From Geodermatophilus obscurus DSM 43160 (GTDB taxonomy: Bacteria; Actinomycetota; Actinomycetes; Mycobacteriales; Geodermatophilaceae): 64,000 bases of DNA. The stretch covers positions 2,542,001-2,606,000 of the forward strand of contig NC_013757.1 in NCBI RefSeq assembly GCF_000025345.1. The letters are read 5' to 3'. Shown in pieces: positions 15,747 through 24,585 of the stretch. Each line of letters begins with the position of its first letter. Position 1 is the stretch's first letter. The notes under the pieces were generated by a model. The model did not search any database, was not told where the DNA came from, and worked only from the letters and a program-made list of their open reading frames with translations. Position numbers and translations under genes: made by a program.

Positions 15747-16781
15747 TCAGGGTGCCGGCGCCGCCGGTGAAGGGGTGGGTGGCCGCTGGGCGGGGGCGGT
15801 GTCCGCCGACCTCGGAGTACGGAGGTACCAGGTGCGCAGACGGGAGAACCCCTCGTCCAGGCCCACCCGGGGACGCCACCCGAGAGCCGTCCGCGTCCGG
15901 CGCTGGTCGAACCAGTGCGCGGTCGCCAGCTGCTCGGCCAGGAAGCGGGTGATCGGGGGGACCTGCCGGCGGCCGGTCACCGCCCAGATGCCCTCGACGG
16001 CGGCGCCCACCGCGTAGGCGGCACCGAAGGGCACCCGACGGCGCGGCACGGGGACCCCGGCGGCCCGGCACAGCCGGCCGAGGACCTCCGCGACCGGGCG
16101 CGGCTCCCCGTTCGAGACGACCAGGGCCTCGCCGTGCACCGGTCCGCACGCGTCCACGGCGGCGACCAGGGCCGCGGCGGCGTTGTCGACGTAGGTGGTG
16201 TCGATGAGCGCCGCGCCCGACCCGATCACCGGCAGCCGCCCGGCCCGCGCCCGCTCGACGATGCGGCCGACGAGCTGGGTGTCGCCCGGGCCCCACACCA
16301 GGTGGGGGCGGACGGCCAGCACGGCCAGCGAGGGGGAGTCCGCGGCCAGCACGTCGAGCTCGGCCATCGCCTTGGAGCGGGCGTACCGGCCGCGGGCGCG
16401 CGCCGGGTCGGCGGGGCCGGCGCCGACCCCGGCGAGCGCCGTCCCGGCGTGGGCCACCGACGGGGACGAGACGTGCACCAGCCGGCCGACGTCCGCGGTC
16501 CGGCAGGCGTCGACGACGGTCCGGGTGCCGTCGACGTTGGCGGTGACGTACTCGGCCCACGGGCCGGTCACGTCGACCTTCGCGGCCAGGTGCAGCACGG
16601 CGTCCTGGCCGCGGACGGCGCGACCGACGACGGCCGGGTCCGCGACGTCCCCCAGCACCTCCGCGCACGGCAGGCCGGACGGACGACGCTGCAGCACCGT
16701 CACCTCGTCGCCGCGCTCGAGCAGCCCGGTGGCCGTCGCCCGGCCCAGCATCCCGCTCGCCCCGGTGACCAGCACCCTCAC
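15747..16781 (-). CDS. oleD: 2-alkyl-3-oxoalkanoate reductase OleD
   Basis: A 344-residue extended SDR of the 3-beta-hydroxysteroid dehydrogenase type. TGASGMLG at residues 6-13 binds NADP(H), and Tyr-x3-Lys is present in RYARSKAMAELD. OleD reduces the beta-keto acid made by OleA to a 2-alkyl-3-hydroxy acid, the substrate of OleC. The GTG start overlaps the stop of oleBC by four bases (GTGA), so they are coupled. The order oleA-oleBC-oleD on one strand identifies the protein far better than its family alone. The C-terminal ~15 residues are a proline-rich tail. Confidence 0.88.
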   Translation of the reverse strand: MRVLVTGASGMLGRATATGLLERGDEVTVLQRRPSGLPCAEVLGDVADPAVVGRAVRGQDAVLHLAAKVDVTGPWAEYVTANVDGTRTVVDACRTADVGRLVHVSSPSVAHAGTALAGVGAGPADPARARGRYARSKAMAELDVLAADSPSLAVLAVRPHLVWGPGDTQLVGRIVERARAGRLPVIGSGAALIDTTYVDNAAAALVAAVDACGPVHGEALVVSNGEPRPVAEVLGRLCRAAGVPVPRRRVPFGAAYAVGAAVEGIWAVTGRRQVPPITRFLAEQLATAHWFDQRRTRTALGWRPRVGLDEGFSRLRTWYLRTPRSADTAPAQRPPTPSPAAPAP

Positions 16782-19363
16782 GGCCGCGGAGCCCGCGCGC
16801 CGGCCAGCACCCGTGCGGCCCGGCGGGCGACCTCGCCGCGGTCGACCTTCGACTGGTGCCGGATGTCCACCGGCAGCGCGGAGGTGGTCAGCACCGCGGC
16901 CACGTCGACGCCGGCGGCCGCGCGGACGGCGTCGGCCAGGTCCGGGCCGGCCAGGCCCAGGCGCTGCCGGCGACGCCCGGAGGAGCCCTCGGACGGCACG
17001 ACGACCAGCACGACGACCTGCGTCCCGGGCGGGCCGATGCCGACCGCCGCGGCAGCGGTCACGCCGTCGACCCGCTCGACCCGCTGCTCGATCCCGACGG
17101 GGGTCACCGGGCCGGAGGCCGTGGCGATGACGTGCTGGAGCCGCCCCTCGATCCACAGCCGGCCGTCGGGGTCGAGGTGCCCGACGTCGCCGGTGCGGTG
17201 GAAGCCGGGGTCCCGGGACGCCGCCCGCTCCAGCGCCCACAGCGCGTCGTACCGGTCCTTGACGTGCGCCGCCCGCACGCAGACCTCGCCCACCACGCCG
17301 GGACGGTCGGTGAGCGGGCCGTCGGCGGTGCCCTCGGGGGACAGCGGGCTGACCCGCACGGTGACGCCCGGCAACGGCGCACCCACGCACACCCCCTCGC
17401 CCTCACCGGCGGCCTCGATGCCGGCCAGGGAGACGTCGGTGACAGGCAGGACCTCCGTCATCCCGTAGGGGGTGTGCGCGTCGGCGGCGGGCAGGGCCTC
17501 CCGCAGCGAGCGCAGCAGCGACGCCGGGACGGGCGCGCCGGCGGACATCAGCAGCCGGACCCGGGCCAGTGCCCGCCGCTGCCCGGACGAGAGGTCCCCG
17601 GCGGTGGCTCCGACGCGCCGCAGCGCCGCGGGCGAGGCGAACACCACGGTCGCGTCGACGGCGGCCGCGGCGTCGGCGAGCGCCGCCGCGGTGAGCGACC
17701 CGGGTGCGGTCACGTCGACGTCCGGCACCGCCGACCCGATGCCCAGGGCCGGCCCGAGGATCGCGAACGGCGCGAACGCCGCCACCAGCCGGTCGTCGGC
17801 GGTGAGGCCGTAGGTGGAGCGCACCAGGTCGAGCTGGGCGGCGGCCTGGCGGTGCGTGTACACGACGCCCTTGGCCGGTCCGGTGGCGCCGGAGGTGAAC
17901 AGCACGGCGCAGTCGTCGTCCACCGGGCCCTCCGCGGGCACCGGTGCCGACCGGCCGCGGGCCTCCAGCTCGTCGAGCGTGGCGGCGGCGCCGAGCGCGC
18001 GCAGCGCGGCCCGGCCCGCCCGGCCGGCCGCGAAGCGGGAGCCGGGCAGGCCCATCAGCCGGGCCGCGGCCAGGCCCGGACGGCTGCCGATCACGGCGTC
18101 GACCGACGCGCTGCGCAGGGCGCGGCGCATGCCGCCGAGGCCGAGGCCCTTGTCGGCCACGACGACGGTGGCACCGGCGCGCCACACGGCGTAGACCGCG
18201 GTGGTGAGGTCGGCCGAGGGCTCCACGAGCAGCGCGACGCGGTGCCCGGGGCGCACGCCGGAGGCGGCCAGCCCGGCGGCGAGGTTCCGCACCCGCCGGG
18301 CCAGCGCCGACCAGGACACCGTCGTGCCGCCGACCTCGACCACGGCCGGGGCGTCGTCGCCGGACCGCTCGTCCAGGGCCGTCCACAGCCGGCGTGCGGC
18401 GTGGCCCGCCGGGCGGTCCGGCGGCTCGGTGGTGCCGGTCCCGAGGTCGGTCACCCACTGCGCCACCGCCTCGGCGTACCGGGGGGCGTCCTCGGGGAGC
18501 AGGTGGGACGCGCCCTCGTAGCGGTGCAGCCGGGCCTGCGGCAGGCGGCTGCGCAGGTCGGCCAGGTAGCGCTCGCCGAAGACCGGGTCGCGCGGCCCCC
18601 ACAGCAGCAGCGCCGGGACGTCGAGGGTGCGGATGCCCTCGGCGATCGCTTCCTGCGCCGGGCGGGACGGGTGACCGGGGGAGAAGGGGATGTCGGCGAC
18701 GAAGTCGCCCACGGACCGTCGTCGCGCCGGCGAGCGGTAGGGGGCGGCGAAGGCGCTCCGGACGCCGGCCGGCAGCGCGGGCCGTGACAGCGCCGTGGTC
18801 GCCCGCACGAAGACCGGGGTGCCGACGGTGACCGTGGCCCGCACACCGGGCGCGGAGGCCATCCGGATGAGTGCCGGGCCGAGGTCGCCCTCGGGCATGG
18901 CGACGGCGGTGTTGGCGAGGACGACGCCCCGCAGGTCCTGCCGGTGCGCCAGCGCCCAGCCCAGCGAGAGAACACCGCCCCAGTCGTGCCCGACCGTGAC
19001 CACCGGCCCGGTCACGCCGAGCGCCGCGGTGAGGTCGCCGAGGTCGGCGACGCGCTGGCGCAGCGGCCGGGGCCCGGGCAGCCGGTCGGAGAAGCCCATG
19101 CCGAGGTGGTCGGGTGCGACGACCCGCCAGCCGGGCGGGGCCGCCGCGAGCAGCCGCCGCCACAGGTAGGACCAGGTGGGGTTGCCGTGGACGCACAGCA
19201 GCGTGCCGACCGGGTCCGGGACGCCGTTGTCCAGGACGTGCCAGGTGTGCTTCACGCCGGTGGAGTCGGCGACGGCGACGAGGCGGGACCACGCGGGGTC
19301 CAGGCCGGGCAGCGCCGGCGGGAGGCGCGCCGCTTCCTCCGCCGTCGTGTCGGGAGCCGTCAC
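16778..19363 (-). CDS. oleBC: Fused beta-lactone decarboxylase and beta-lactone synthetase OleBC
   Basis: An 861-residue two-domain protein. Residues ~1-310 are an alpha/beta hydrolase of the haloalkane-dehalogenase branch: HGNPTWSYLWRR gives the oxyanion site, and GHDWGG supplies nucleophile Asp127. This is OleB, which converts a beta-lactone to a cis-alkene plus CO2. Residues ~330-861 are an adenylate-forming enzyme with LFTSGATGPAKGVVYTHRQ and HTPYGMTEVLPVT; this is OleC, which forms the beta-lactone with ATP. OleB-OleC fusions are known in Micrococcus and relatives. GTG at 19363 overlaps the oleA stop (GTGA). No frameshift is seen at the junction, which is a flexible linker rich in Pro and Arg. 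Confidence 0.93.
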   Translation of the reverse strand: MTAPDTTAEEAARLPPALPGLDPAWSRLVAVADSTGVKHTWHVLDNGVPDPVGTLLCVHGNPTWSYLWRRLLAAAPPGWRVVAPDHLGMGFSDRLPGPRPLRQRVADLGDLTAALGVTGPVVTVGHDWGGVLSLGWALAHRQDLRGVVLANTAVAMPEGDLGPALIRMASAPGVRATVTVGTPVFVRATTALSRPALPAGVRSAFAAPYRSPARRRSVGDFVADIPFSPGHPSRPAQEAIAEGIRTLDVPALLLWGPRDPVFGERYLADLRSRLPQARLHRYEGASHLLPEDAPRYAEAVAQWVTDLGTGTTEPPDRPAGHAARRLWTALDERSGDDAPAVVEVGGTTVSWSALARRVRNLAAGLAASGVRPGHRVALLVEPSADLTTAVYAVWRAGATVVVADKGLGLGGMRRALRSASVDAVIGSRPGLAAARLMGLPGSRFAAGRAGRAALRALGAAATLDELEARGRSAPVPAEGPVDDDCAVLFTSGATGPAKGVVYTHRQAAAQLDLVRSTYGLTADDRLVAAFAPFAILGPALGIGSAVPDVDVTAPGSLTAAALADAAAAVDATVVFASPAALRRVGATAGDLSSGQRRALARVRLLMSAGAPVPASLLRSLREALPAADAHTPYGMTEVLPVTDVSLAGIEAAGEGEGVCVGAPLPGVTVRVSPLSPEGTADGPLTDRPGVVGEVCVRAAHVKDRYDALWALERAASRDPGFHRTGDVGHLDPDGRLWIEGRLQHVIATASGPVTPVGIEQRVERVDGVTAAAAVGIGPPGTQVVVLVVVPSEGSSGRRRQRLGLAGPDLADAVRAAAGVDVAAVLTTSALPVDIRHQSKVDRGEVARRAARVLAGARAPRP

Positions 19364-20385
19364 CAGGCGAGCTCGAGGCAGGAGACGTTGAGGCCCGAGC
19401 CGATGCCCATGAGGAGCACCCGGTCGCCGTCGACCAGCGAGTCCTGCTCGCCGGCCAGCGTGTAGGGGACCGACGCCGGGCCCAGGTTGCCCCGGGTCGG
19501 GAACGTCGTGGGCACCAGCGCCGGGTCGATGGAGAACCGGTCGCACATCGCCTGGGTGTGCACCTTGGAGACCTGGTGGACGATGTAGCGGCTCATGCCG
19601 CCGGCCCAGTCGACCTCCGCCGCGGCGTCGGCCCACATGTCCTCGGACAGGGCGAGCCCCGCGTCGAGGAGCCCCTTGAGGTCGGTGCGCATCAGGTCGT
19701 TGTCGCCGACGCACAGCTCGTGGTGCTCGGTGCCCGCGCGGCTCACCGACGCGACCAGGCGGTGCCCCTCCGGGTGCCGGTCGGCCCGGCCCAGCACCAT
19801 CGCGGCGGCGCCGGAGCCCAGGGTGAGGGTGGCGAACTGCGCGATCACGTCCTTGGAGCCGGTCCCCGGCTGGTTGAGCCGGTCGAGGGTGCGCTCCTGG
19901 ACCGGCTGGGCGTCCTCGCCGTTGACGACCAGGGCGTGCTCGACCAGCCCGGCGTCGATCATGGCGGCCGCCAGCTCCATGCCGTTGACGAAGCCCAGGC
20001 AGGCGTTCGTGACGTCGAAGTTCTGGCACGACCGCGGCAGGCCGAGCGCGTGGTGGACGGCGACCGCCGTCGAGGGCTCGAGCCACCTGCGGCTGACCGA
20101 GGTGTTGATCATGACGCCGATCCCGGCCGGGTCGACCCCGCTCTCGCTGATCGCCTTGGCGCCGGCCTCGGCGGCGCCGTCGACGAACGTGACGCCCTCG
20201 CCCCACCAGCGGCGCTCCCGGATGCCGGCGAGCCGCTCGAGCAGGCCGGGCCGCAGCCCCACCCGCCGGTAGGTGTCGGCGAGCGCGTCGTCGAGCGCGT
20301 CGGAGGTGACGACCCGCGTGGCGTCGGTCGTCTGCAGTGCCAGGACGGCCGTGTTGCCGAACCTGTGTGTGGCGTTACCGCTCAT
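19360..20385 (-). CDS. oleA: Long-chain acyl-CoA head-to-head condensing thiolase OleA
   Basis: A 341-residue thiolase-fold enzyme related to FabH. Cys129 in NFDVTNACLGFVNG is the acyl-carrying nucleophile; His in YIVHQVSKVH and Asn in TRGNLGPAS complete the triad. Glu103 (WLEPSTA) lies 26 residues before the cysteine, the same spacing as catalytic Glu117 and Cys143 of Xanthomonas OleA; this separates OleA from FabH. It condenses two fatty acyl-CoAs to a 2-alkyl-3-keto acid. ATG at 20385 is chosen because the family N-terminus begins there; a GTG 60 bases upstream is in frame. It is the first gene of the operon, with the promoter probably in 20386-20551. Confidence 0.93.
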   Translation of the reverse strand: MSGNATHRFGNTAVLALQTTDATRVVTSDALDDALADTYRRVGLRPGLLERLAGIRERRWWGEGVTFVDGAAEAGAKAISESGVDPAGIGVMINTSVSRRWLEPSTAVAVHHALGLPRSCQNFDVTNACLGFVNGMELAAAMIDAGLVEHALVVNGEDAQPVQERTLDRLNQPGTGSKDVIAQFATLTLGSGAAAMVLGRADRHPEGHRLVASVSRAGTEHHELCVGDNDLMRTDLKGLLDAGLALSEDMWADAAAEVDWAGGMSRYIVHQVSKVHTQAMCDRFSIDPALVPTTFPTRGNLGPASVPYTLAGEQDSLVDGDRVLLMGIGSGLNVSCLELAW

Positions 20386-20551
20386 GTCTGGAGTCCAGTC
20401 CTCGGAAGGGTCGACTCCTTGCCGCGCCGCCCTCGGTGAAGACACGTACTACCCGACCGGCCCGACGCCATGCCGCCCGGCCCCTCGCTCGGGCCCCCGG
20501 TCCCGGCCACCGCCTCGTGTCCACCGGCGCGGATCGGAGCGCCTCCCGAGG

Positions 20552-21790
20552 TCAGCGCCGCGGTCGGGCGCGGAGCGACGCCAGCTCGGCGGTCAGCGCG
20601 CCGACCCGCTCGCTCGCGTCGCGCGCCGTCGCCTCGGCACCTGTCGCCCGGCGGTCGGCGTCCTCCGCGCGCTGGACGGCCCGGGCCGCGTCGGTGAGGG
20701 CCTCGAGGCGGGCCTGCTCGGCGACCGCCGCCCGGCCGGTCGCGGTGTCCGCCAGGGTCCGCGCGTCCTGCTCCGCGCGCCGGGCTGCGTCCCGTTCCCG
20801 CTCGGCGTCGCGGGCCTGCTCCCGCGCGGCGGCCGCAGCGGCCCGTGCCTCGTCCCGGGCGGCGACGGCCTCGTCGCGCTGCTCCGTCCGGGCCGCCACG
20901 GCCTCGGTGAGGGTGCGCTCGGTGACGCTCCACTGCGCGCGGGCCTCCACGAGGGCGTCGTGCTCGCGGGCGGCCTCCTCGCGGGCGCGCCGCTCGGCCC
21001 GGCGCGCGGCTCCGGCGTCGGTCTCGGCTGCCCGGCGGTGCACCTCCGCGTCGGCAGCCCGGGTCAGGGCGGCGGTGCGTTCCTCCCCGGCCCGGTCGCG
21101 CCCGGCCTCCGCCTCCCGGCGGGCGGTCTCGGCCGCCTCGCGCGCCTCCTCGGCGAGCCCGGTGCGGTGCGCCGCCTCGGCCCGGGCCTGCGCGATCCGC
21201 TGCTCGGCGTCGGCCCGGGCCTCGGCGATCCGCTGCTCGGCGTCGGCCCGGGCCTCGGCGATCCGCTGCTCGGCGTCGGCCCGAGCGGCCGCGGCGTCCC
21301 GCCCGGCGGCCTGCCGTGCCTCCTCGGCCTCCGCGCGGAGCTGCTCGGCCAGCCGGGTCTCCTCCTCGGCCCGCAGCCGGGCGGCCTGCGCGGCGTCGAC
21401 GTCGGACCTGGCCTGCGCGAGCCGGGCCTCCACGGTCGTCTCGTCCCGGTACTCGTCCAGCGCCTCGACGGCCGCGGTGAGCAGGGCGGCCTGCGCCTCG
21501 GCCGCGACGGCGGCGTCCCGGGTCGCCGCGGCCCACCGGCCCACCAGCTGCCGGACCCGGCCCTCCGGCGGCAGGTCCTCGCCCAGCGCCCCGGCCGTGG
21601 CCACGACGTGGGTGGACCGCTGCCCGGACACCCGGGCCCGCGCCCGGCGCGCCGACTCCGGGTTGTGGTCGGGGCGGACGCAGAACTTGGGGGAGGGGCC
21701 GCTCCGCCCGGGGGTCCGCGGCCGCGGCGGAGCCGGGCAGCCCGGGAAGGCGCAGCGGCCGTCGTCCTGGGTCCCGTCCGCCGCCGTCAT
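20552..21790 (-). CDS. Zinc-finger-like coiled-coil protein of unknown function
   Basis: A 412-residue protein with two parts. The N-terminus (about residues 10-40) has a Cys-x4-Cys ... Cys-x4-His pattern: CAFPGCP, then KFCVRPDHN, probably binding one zinc. From residue ~100 to the end it is almost continuous Ala/Glu/Arg-rich coiled coil, including three copies of an 11-residue unit (ADAEQRIAEAR). The shape recalls KfrA-like plasmid proteins or other DNA-tethered filaments, but I recognise no exact family. ATG at 21790 is chosen; GTG 21826 would add 12 residues, and neither has a strong Shine-Dalgarno. It is divergent from the endonuclease VII gene. The function is not assigned. Confidence 0.7.
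   Translation of the reverse strand: MTAADGTQDDGRCAFPGCPAPPRPRTPGRSGPSPKFCVRPDHNPESARRARARVSGQRSTHVVATAGALGEDLPPEGRVRQLVGRWAAATRDAAVAAEAQAALLTAAVEALDEYRDETTVEARLAQARSDVDAAQAARLRAEEETRLAEQLRAEAEEARQAAGRDAAAARADAEQRIAEARADAEQRIAEARADAEQRIAQARAEAAHRTGLAEEAREAAETARREAEAGRDRAGEERTAALTRAADAEVHRRAAETDAGAARRAERRAREEAAREHDALVEARAQWSVTERTLTEAVAARTEQRDEAVAARDEARAAAAAAREQARDAERERDAARRAEQDARTLADTATGRAAVAEQARLEALTDAARAVQRAEDADRRATGAEATARDASERVGALTAELASLRARPRR
21192..21283. repeat. 33-bp tandem repeat inside the coiled-coil gene
   Basis: A 33-base unit begins at 21192 and 21225 in identical form, and a third, 3'-diverged copy begins at 21258. Each unit encodes exactly eleven residues (ADAEQRIAEAR), so copy-number change keeps the frame and only lengthens the coiled coil. 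The identity of the first two copies points to recent duplication. Confidence 0.85.
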
Positions 21791-21891
21791 GCTCGCTGAC
21801 CATAGTCGAATGCCCGGCCCGTGCATTCATCTATCCGGTCGATTGCAGATTTCGCCCACAGATGACTTCGTAGATAGGGTGCTTATCGGTA

Positions 21892-22362
21892 GTGATCGAC
21901 CGGCACGGGGATGAGGCGAGCAGTGGGCGCGACAGGATCAAACACACCTGCGGCCAACCTCGAGGCACATGGCGGACCTGCCCGCGCACCCTTGCTGTCG
22001 TAGCCGAGAGCGAGCGGAGATGGGAGCAGCGCAACCGGCACACTCGCCGCAACTCAGACCTCAAGCGCCGCTACGGCGTCGCCGCTGCCACACACGACCG
22101 GATGCGCGAGGACCAGGGATACCGCTGCGCATCGTGTCGAGCCCACGAAGGGGACCTGCCGCTGCTCACCACTGGGCGCCCCCGGCGCGATGGCTCACCC
22201 GCGGTCAACACGGTCGAGTTGGTGGTCGACCACTGCCACACCTCGGGGCTCACGCGCAGTCTGATCTGCCACCGGTGCAACGTCCTGGTCGGTCACACGG
22301 AGAACAACGCCGACCTCCTCGCACTGGCCGCGGAGTACGTGCGCCAGTGGAAGTGCTGCTGA
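21892..22362 (+). CDS. Recombination endonuclease VII-family nuclease
   Basis: A 156-residue protein. The C-terminal ~90 residues match endonuclease VII: YRCASCRAHEG gives the first zinc pair, VVDHCHTSGLTRSLICHRCN gives the His/Asp active site and the second Cys-x2-Cys. Such enzymes are HNH-like and are found in phages and in actinobacterial chromosomes; T4 endonuclease VII resolves branched DNA. The N-terminal part has no clear homology, and the true start may be downstream of GTG 21892. The upstream spacer (21791-21891) is noticeably richer in A+T than the rest of the window. With the recombinase downstream it suggests an acquired segment. Confidence 0.75.
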   Translation: MIDRHGDEASSGRDRIKHTCGQPRGTWRTCPRTLAVVAESERRWEQRNRHTRRNSDLKRRYGVAAATHDRMREDQGYRCASCRAHEGDLPLLTTGRPRRDGSPAVNTVELVVDHCHTSGLTRSLICHRCNVLVGHTENNADLLALAAEYVRQWKCC

Positions 22363-22503
22363 TGAGCGAACCGACGCCGGGAGTGGGGTGCCGGTTGCCG
22401 ACCCGAACGATCATGATGCAGGCACTCGAGGCGACATCCCCGTGATCGGCTCGGAGGACAACAACCACGAATCGTGCTCCTGGACGCCAGCAGGAGGACC
22501 TCC

Positions 22504-23532
22504 GTGACCTCTCGGACTGGCCCGCACGACGACGTCGCGGAGACCGCAGTCGTCCCGCAGCCGTTGGGCGACGAAGGGCTGCTGTCGCCCGTCGAACTGG
22601 CCCTCGTGGGCAACTACCTCGCCTCGGCGCAGGCCGAGAACACCCGGAAGTCCTACGCACGCGACATGCGGGCGTGGGCGGCCTGGTGCGCCGGCCGGTC
22701 GCTGTCCTCCGTGCTGCCCGCCGACCCGCTGACCGTCGCCGCGTGGCTGGCCACGATGGCCGACGAGGGCCGCGGCACCAGCTACATCGCCCGCCGGCTG
22801 GCGGCGCTCAACGACGCCCACCGCAGCGCCGGCCACCTGCCGCCCGGCGACAGCGAGGGCGTCCGGCGCACCATGGCCGGGATCCGCCGCACGGCCGCCC
22901 GCGCCGGCCACCGGCCGCGGCGGGCCCGTGCGGTGGACACCGCGACCGTGCGGGCGCTGGTCGAGGACCTCCCCCCGACCCTCGGCGGAACGCGCGACCG
23001 CTGCCTGATCCTGGTGGGCTACGCGCTGGGTCTGCGGGCCTCGGACCTGTGCGCGCTGCGGATCGAGGACCTGACCCCGGCCGGGCACGGCGGCCTCGAC
23101 GTCCTGGTCCGCTTCTCCAAGACCGACCAGGACGGCGCGGGGGAGACCCTCGCCCTGGCCGAGGGCGTCCGCGAGGTCACCTGCCCCGTCCGCGCCGTCC
23201 GTGCCTGGCTCGCCGCGCTGGCCGAGCAGGGCGTCACCTCCGGCCCCCTGTTCCGGTCGGTGGGGAAGGGGCGCACCCAGCGGCTCGGGACGACCGCGCT
23301 GACCACCCGCAGCGTCGACCTCGTGCTGGAGCGCGCCGCCGGACGCGCCGGGGTCTCCACCACGGGCCTGTCGCCGCACTCGCTGCGTCGTGGCTTCGCC
23401 ACCACGGCCTACGCCCAGGGCGTGTCTGAGAAGGAGATCAGCCGGACCGGGCGGTGGAAGTCCCTGGTCGTCCGCACCTACGACGCCTCCAGCCGCTGGG
23501 CCGACCCCGCCTCCGGCTCCCTGGGGCTCTGA
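22504..23532 (+). CDS. Tyrosine-type site-specific recombinase
   Basis: A 342-residue integrase. Residues ~40-130 are the SAM-like core-binding domain (YLASAQAENTRKSYARDMRAW). The catalytic domain has the first Arg in GYALGLRASDLCALR, His-x2-Arg in LSPHSLRRGFATTAY, a Trp in GRWKS in place of the last His, and nucleophile Tyr in VVRTYDASSRW. All key residues are present, so it is probably active. GTG at 22504 is chosen because AGGAGG lies six bases upstream; an earlier GTG at 22474 has none. No attachment site, tRNA or excisionase is visible nearby. It may be a resident XerC-like or a decayed-element integrase. Confidence 0.88.
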   Translation: MTSRTGPHDDVAETAVVPQPLGDEGLLSPVELALVGNYLASAQAENTRKSYARDMRAWAAWCAGRSLSSVLPADPLTVAAWLATMADEGRGTSYIARRLAALNDAHRSAGHLPPGDSEGVRRTMAGIRRTAARAGHRPRRARAVDTATVRALVEDLPPTLGGTRDRCLILVGYALGLRASDLCALRIEDLTPAGHGGLDVLVRFSKTDQDGAGETLALAEGVREVTCPVRAVRAWLAALAEQGVTSGPLFRSVGKGRTQRLGTTALTTRSVDLVLERAAGRAGVSTTGLSPHSLRRGFATTAYAQGVSEKEISRTGRWKSLVVRTYDASSRWADPASGSLGL

Positions 23533-23576
23533 CCGGCCGGCGGCGGGAGCAGCGGCGCGGCGACGACCATGGGGCC

Positions 23577-24401
23577 GTGGCGCGCGTGCTGAGGACGGCG
23601 GTGGCCGTCGTCGTCCTGTTGGCTGTGCTGGTGGGTCTGCTGTGGGCGTTCCAGCGGCGCCTGGTCTACCTGCCGGCCGGCGGTCCGGTGCCGGCCGCCG
23701 CCGACGCCGTCCCCGGGGGCCGGGACGTCGAGCTGACCACCGCCGACGGCCTGACCCTGGGCGCCTGGTTCGTCCCCGGCCCCACGGCCGACGCCCCCGC
23801 CGTCCTCGTGGCCAACGGCAACGGCGGGCACCGCGGGATGCGTGCGCCGCTCGCGCGGGCCCTGTCGGCGGCCGGGCTCGCGGTGCTGCTGTTCGACTAC
23901 CGCGGCTACGGCGGGAACCCCGGCAGCCCCAGCGAGGAGGGCCTGGCCCTGGACGTCCGGGCGGCGCGCAGCCACCTGCTGGAGGAGGCCGGCGTCCCCG
24001 AGGAGCGGCTCGTCTACTACGGCGAGAGCCTGGGCTGCGCCGTCGTCACCGAGCTCGCCGTCGACCACCCCCCGGCCGGCCTGCTGCTCCGGTCGCCGTT
24101 CGTCGACCTGGCCGCCGTCGGCGAGGTGCACTACCCGTTCCTCCCGGTCCGGTCGCTGCTGCGCGACCGGTACCCGGTCGCCGCGCAGGTCGCCGAGGTG
24201 CGGGCGCCCACCACGGTCGTCTACGGCACCGCCGACGCGATCGTGCCCCCCGAGCAGAGCCGGCAGGTGGCCGACGCCGCGGCGCAGCTGCACCGCCGGA
24301 TCGAGGTCCCCGGCGCCGGTCACAACGACGCCGTCCTGCTCGACGGCGGGGCCCTGGTGGACGCCGTCGTCGAGCTCGCCACCGCGACCCCCGGGCCGTG
24401 A
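23577..24401 (+). CDS. Membrane-anchored alpha/beta hydrolase (Bem46-like)
   Basis: A 274-residue serine hydrolase. An N-terminal hydrophobic helix (VAVVVLLAVLVGLLWAF) anchors it to the membrane. The hydrolase core then shows VANGNGGHRG at the oxyanion position, YRGYGGNPGSPSE, the nucleophile serine in YYGESLGCA, Asp in YGTADAIVPP and His in GAGHNDAVLL. This pattern fits the Bem46/ABHD13 group, whose substrates are poorly known. GTG at 23577 gives a normal signal-anchor; the nearby ATG at 23569 is out of frame. It follows the recombinase by 44 bases but is unrelated in function. Confidence 0.82.
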   Translation: MARVLRTAVAVVVLLAVLVGLLWAFQRRLVYLPAGGPVPAAADAVPGGRDVELTTADGLTLGAWFVPGPTADAPAVLVANGNGGHRGMRAPLARALSAAGLAVLLFDYRGYGGNPGSPSEEGLALDVRAARSHLLEEAGVPEERLVYYGESLGCAVVTELAVDHPPAGLLLRSPFVDLAAVGEVHYPFLPVRSLLRDRYPVAAQVAEVRAPTTVVYGTADAIVPPEQSRQVADAAAQLHRRIEVPGAGHNDAVLLDGGALVDAVVELATATPGP

Positions 24402-24522
24402 GCGGGTCCGCCGGCCCGACCGGTGCCGACCCGCCGTCGGCAGGCCGCCCCGCCCGGATCCTGGGAGGCTGTCGACGGACCGCGGGCGGGTCGCGGAACA
24501 CGCGGCGAGCCGCCCCGACCGT

Positions 24523-24546
24523 CCCTGTGCGGTGGCGCACGCAGGG
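24523..24546 (+). terminator. Hairpin downstream of the hydrolase gene
   Basis: CCCT+GTGCG (24523-24531) can pair with CGCAC and AGGG (24536-24546) with a two-base bulge and a four-base loop. It lies 120 bases after the hydrolase stop and just before the methyltransferase. No T-run follows, so termination is uncertain. Confidence 0.35.
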
Positions 24547-24585
24547 TCGGGTCCTCCGTGGAGGCCGTCACGACGGGAGCCGAGG

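Noticed and set aside
21192-21283. Tandem repeat considered as a CRISPR array
   Set aside because: The repeats are contiguous without spacers and encode an in-frame coiled-coil unit.
22362-22445. 27-codon frame overlapping the end of the endonuclease VII gene (TGATG)
   Set aside because: No ribosome site of its own and no recognisable sequence; overlap alone is weak evidence.
22504-23532. Recombinase considered as proof of a full prophage
   Set aside because: No structural, terminase, repressor or attachment sequences are visible around it.
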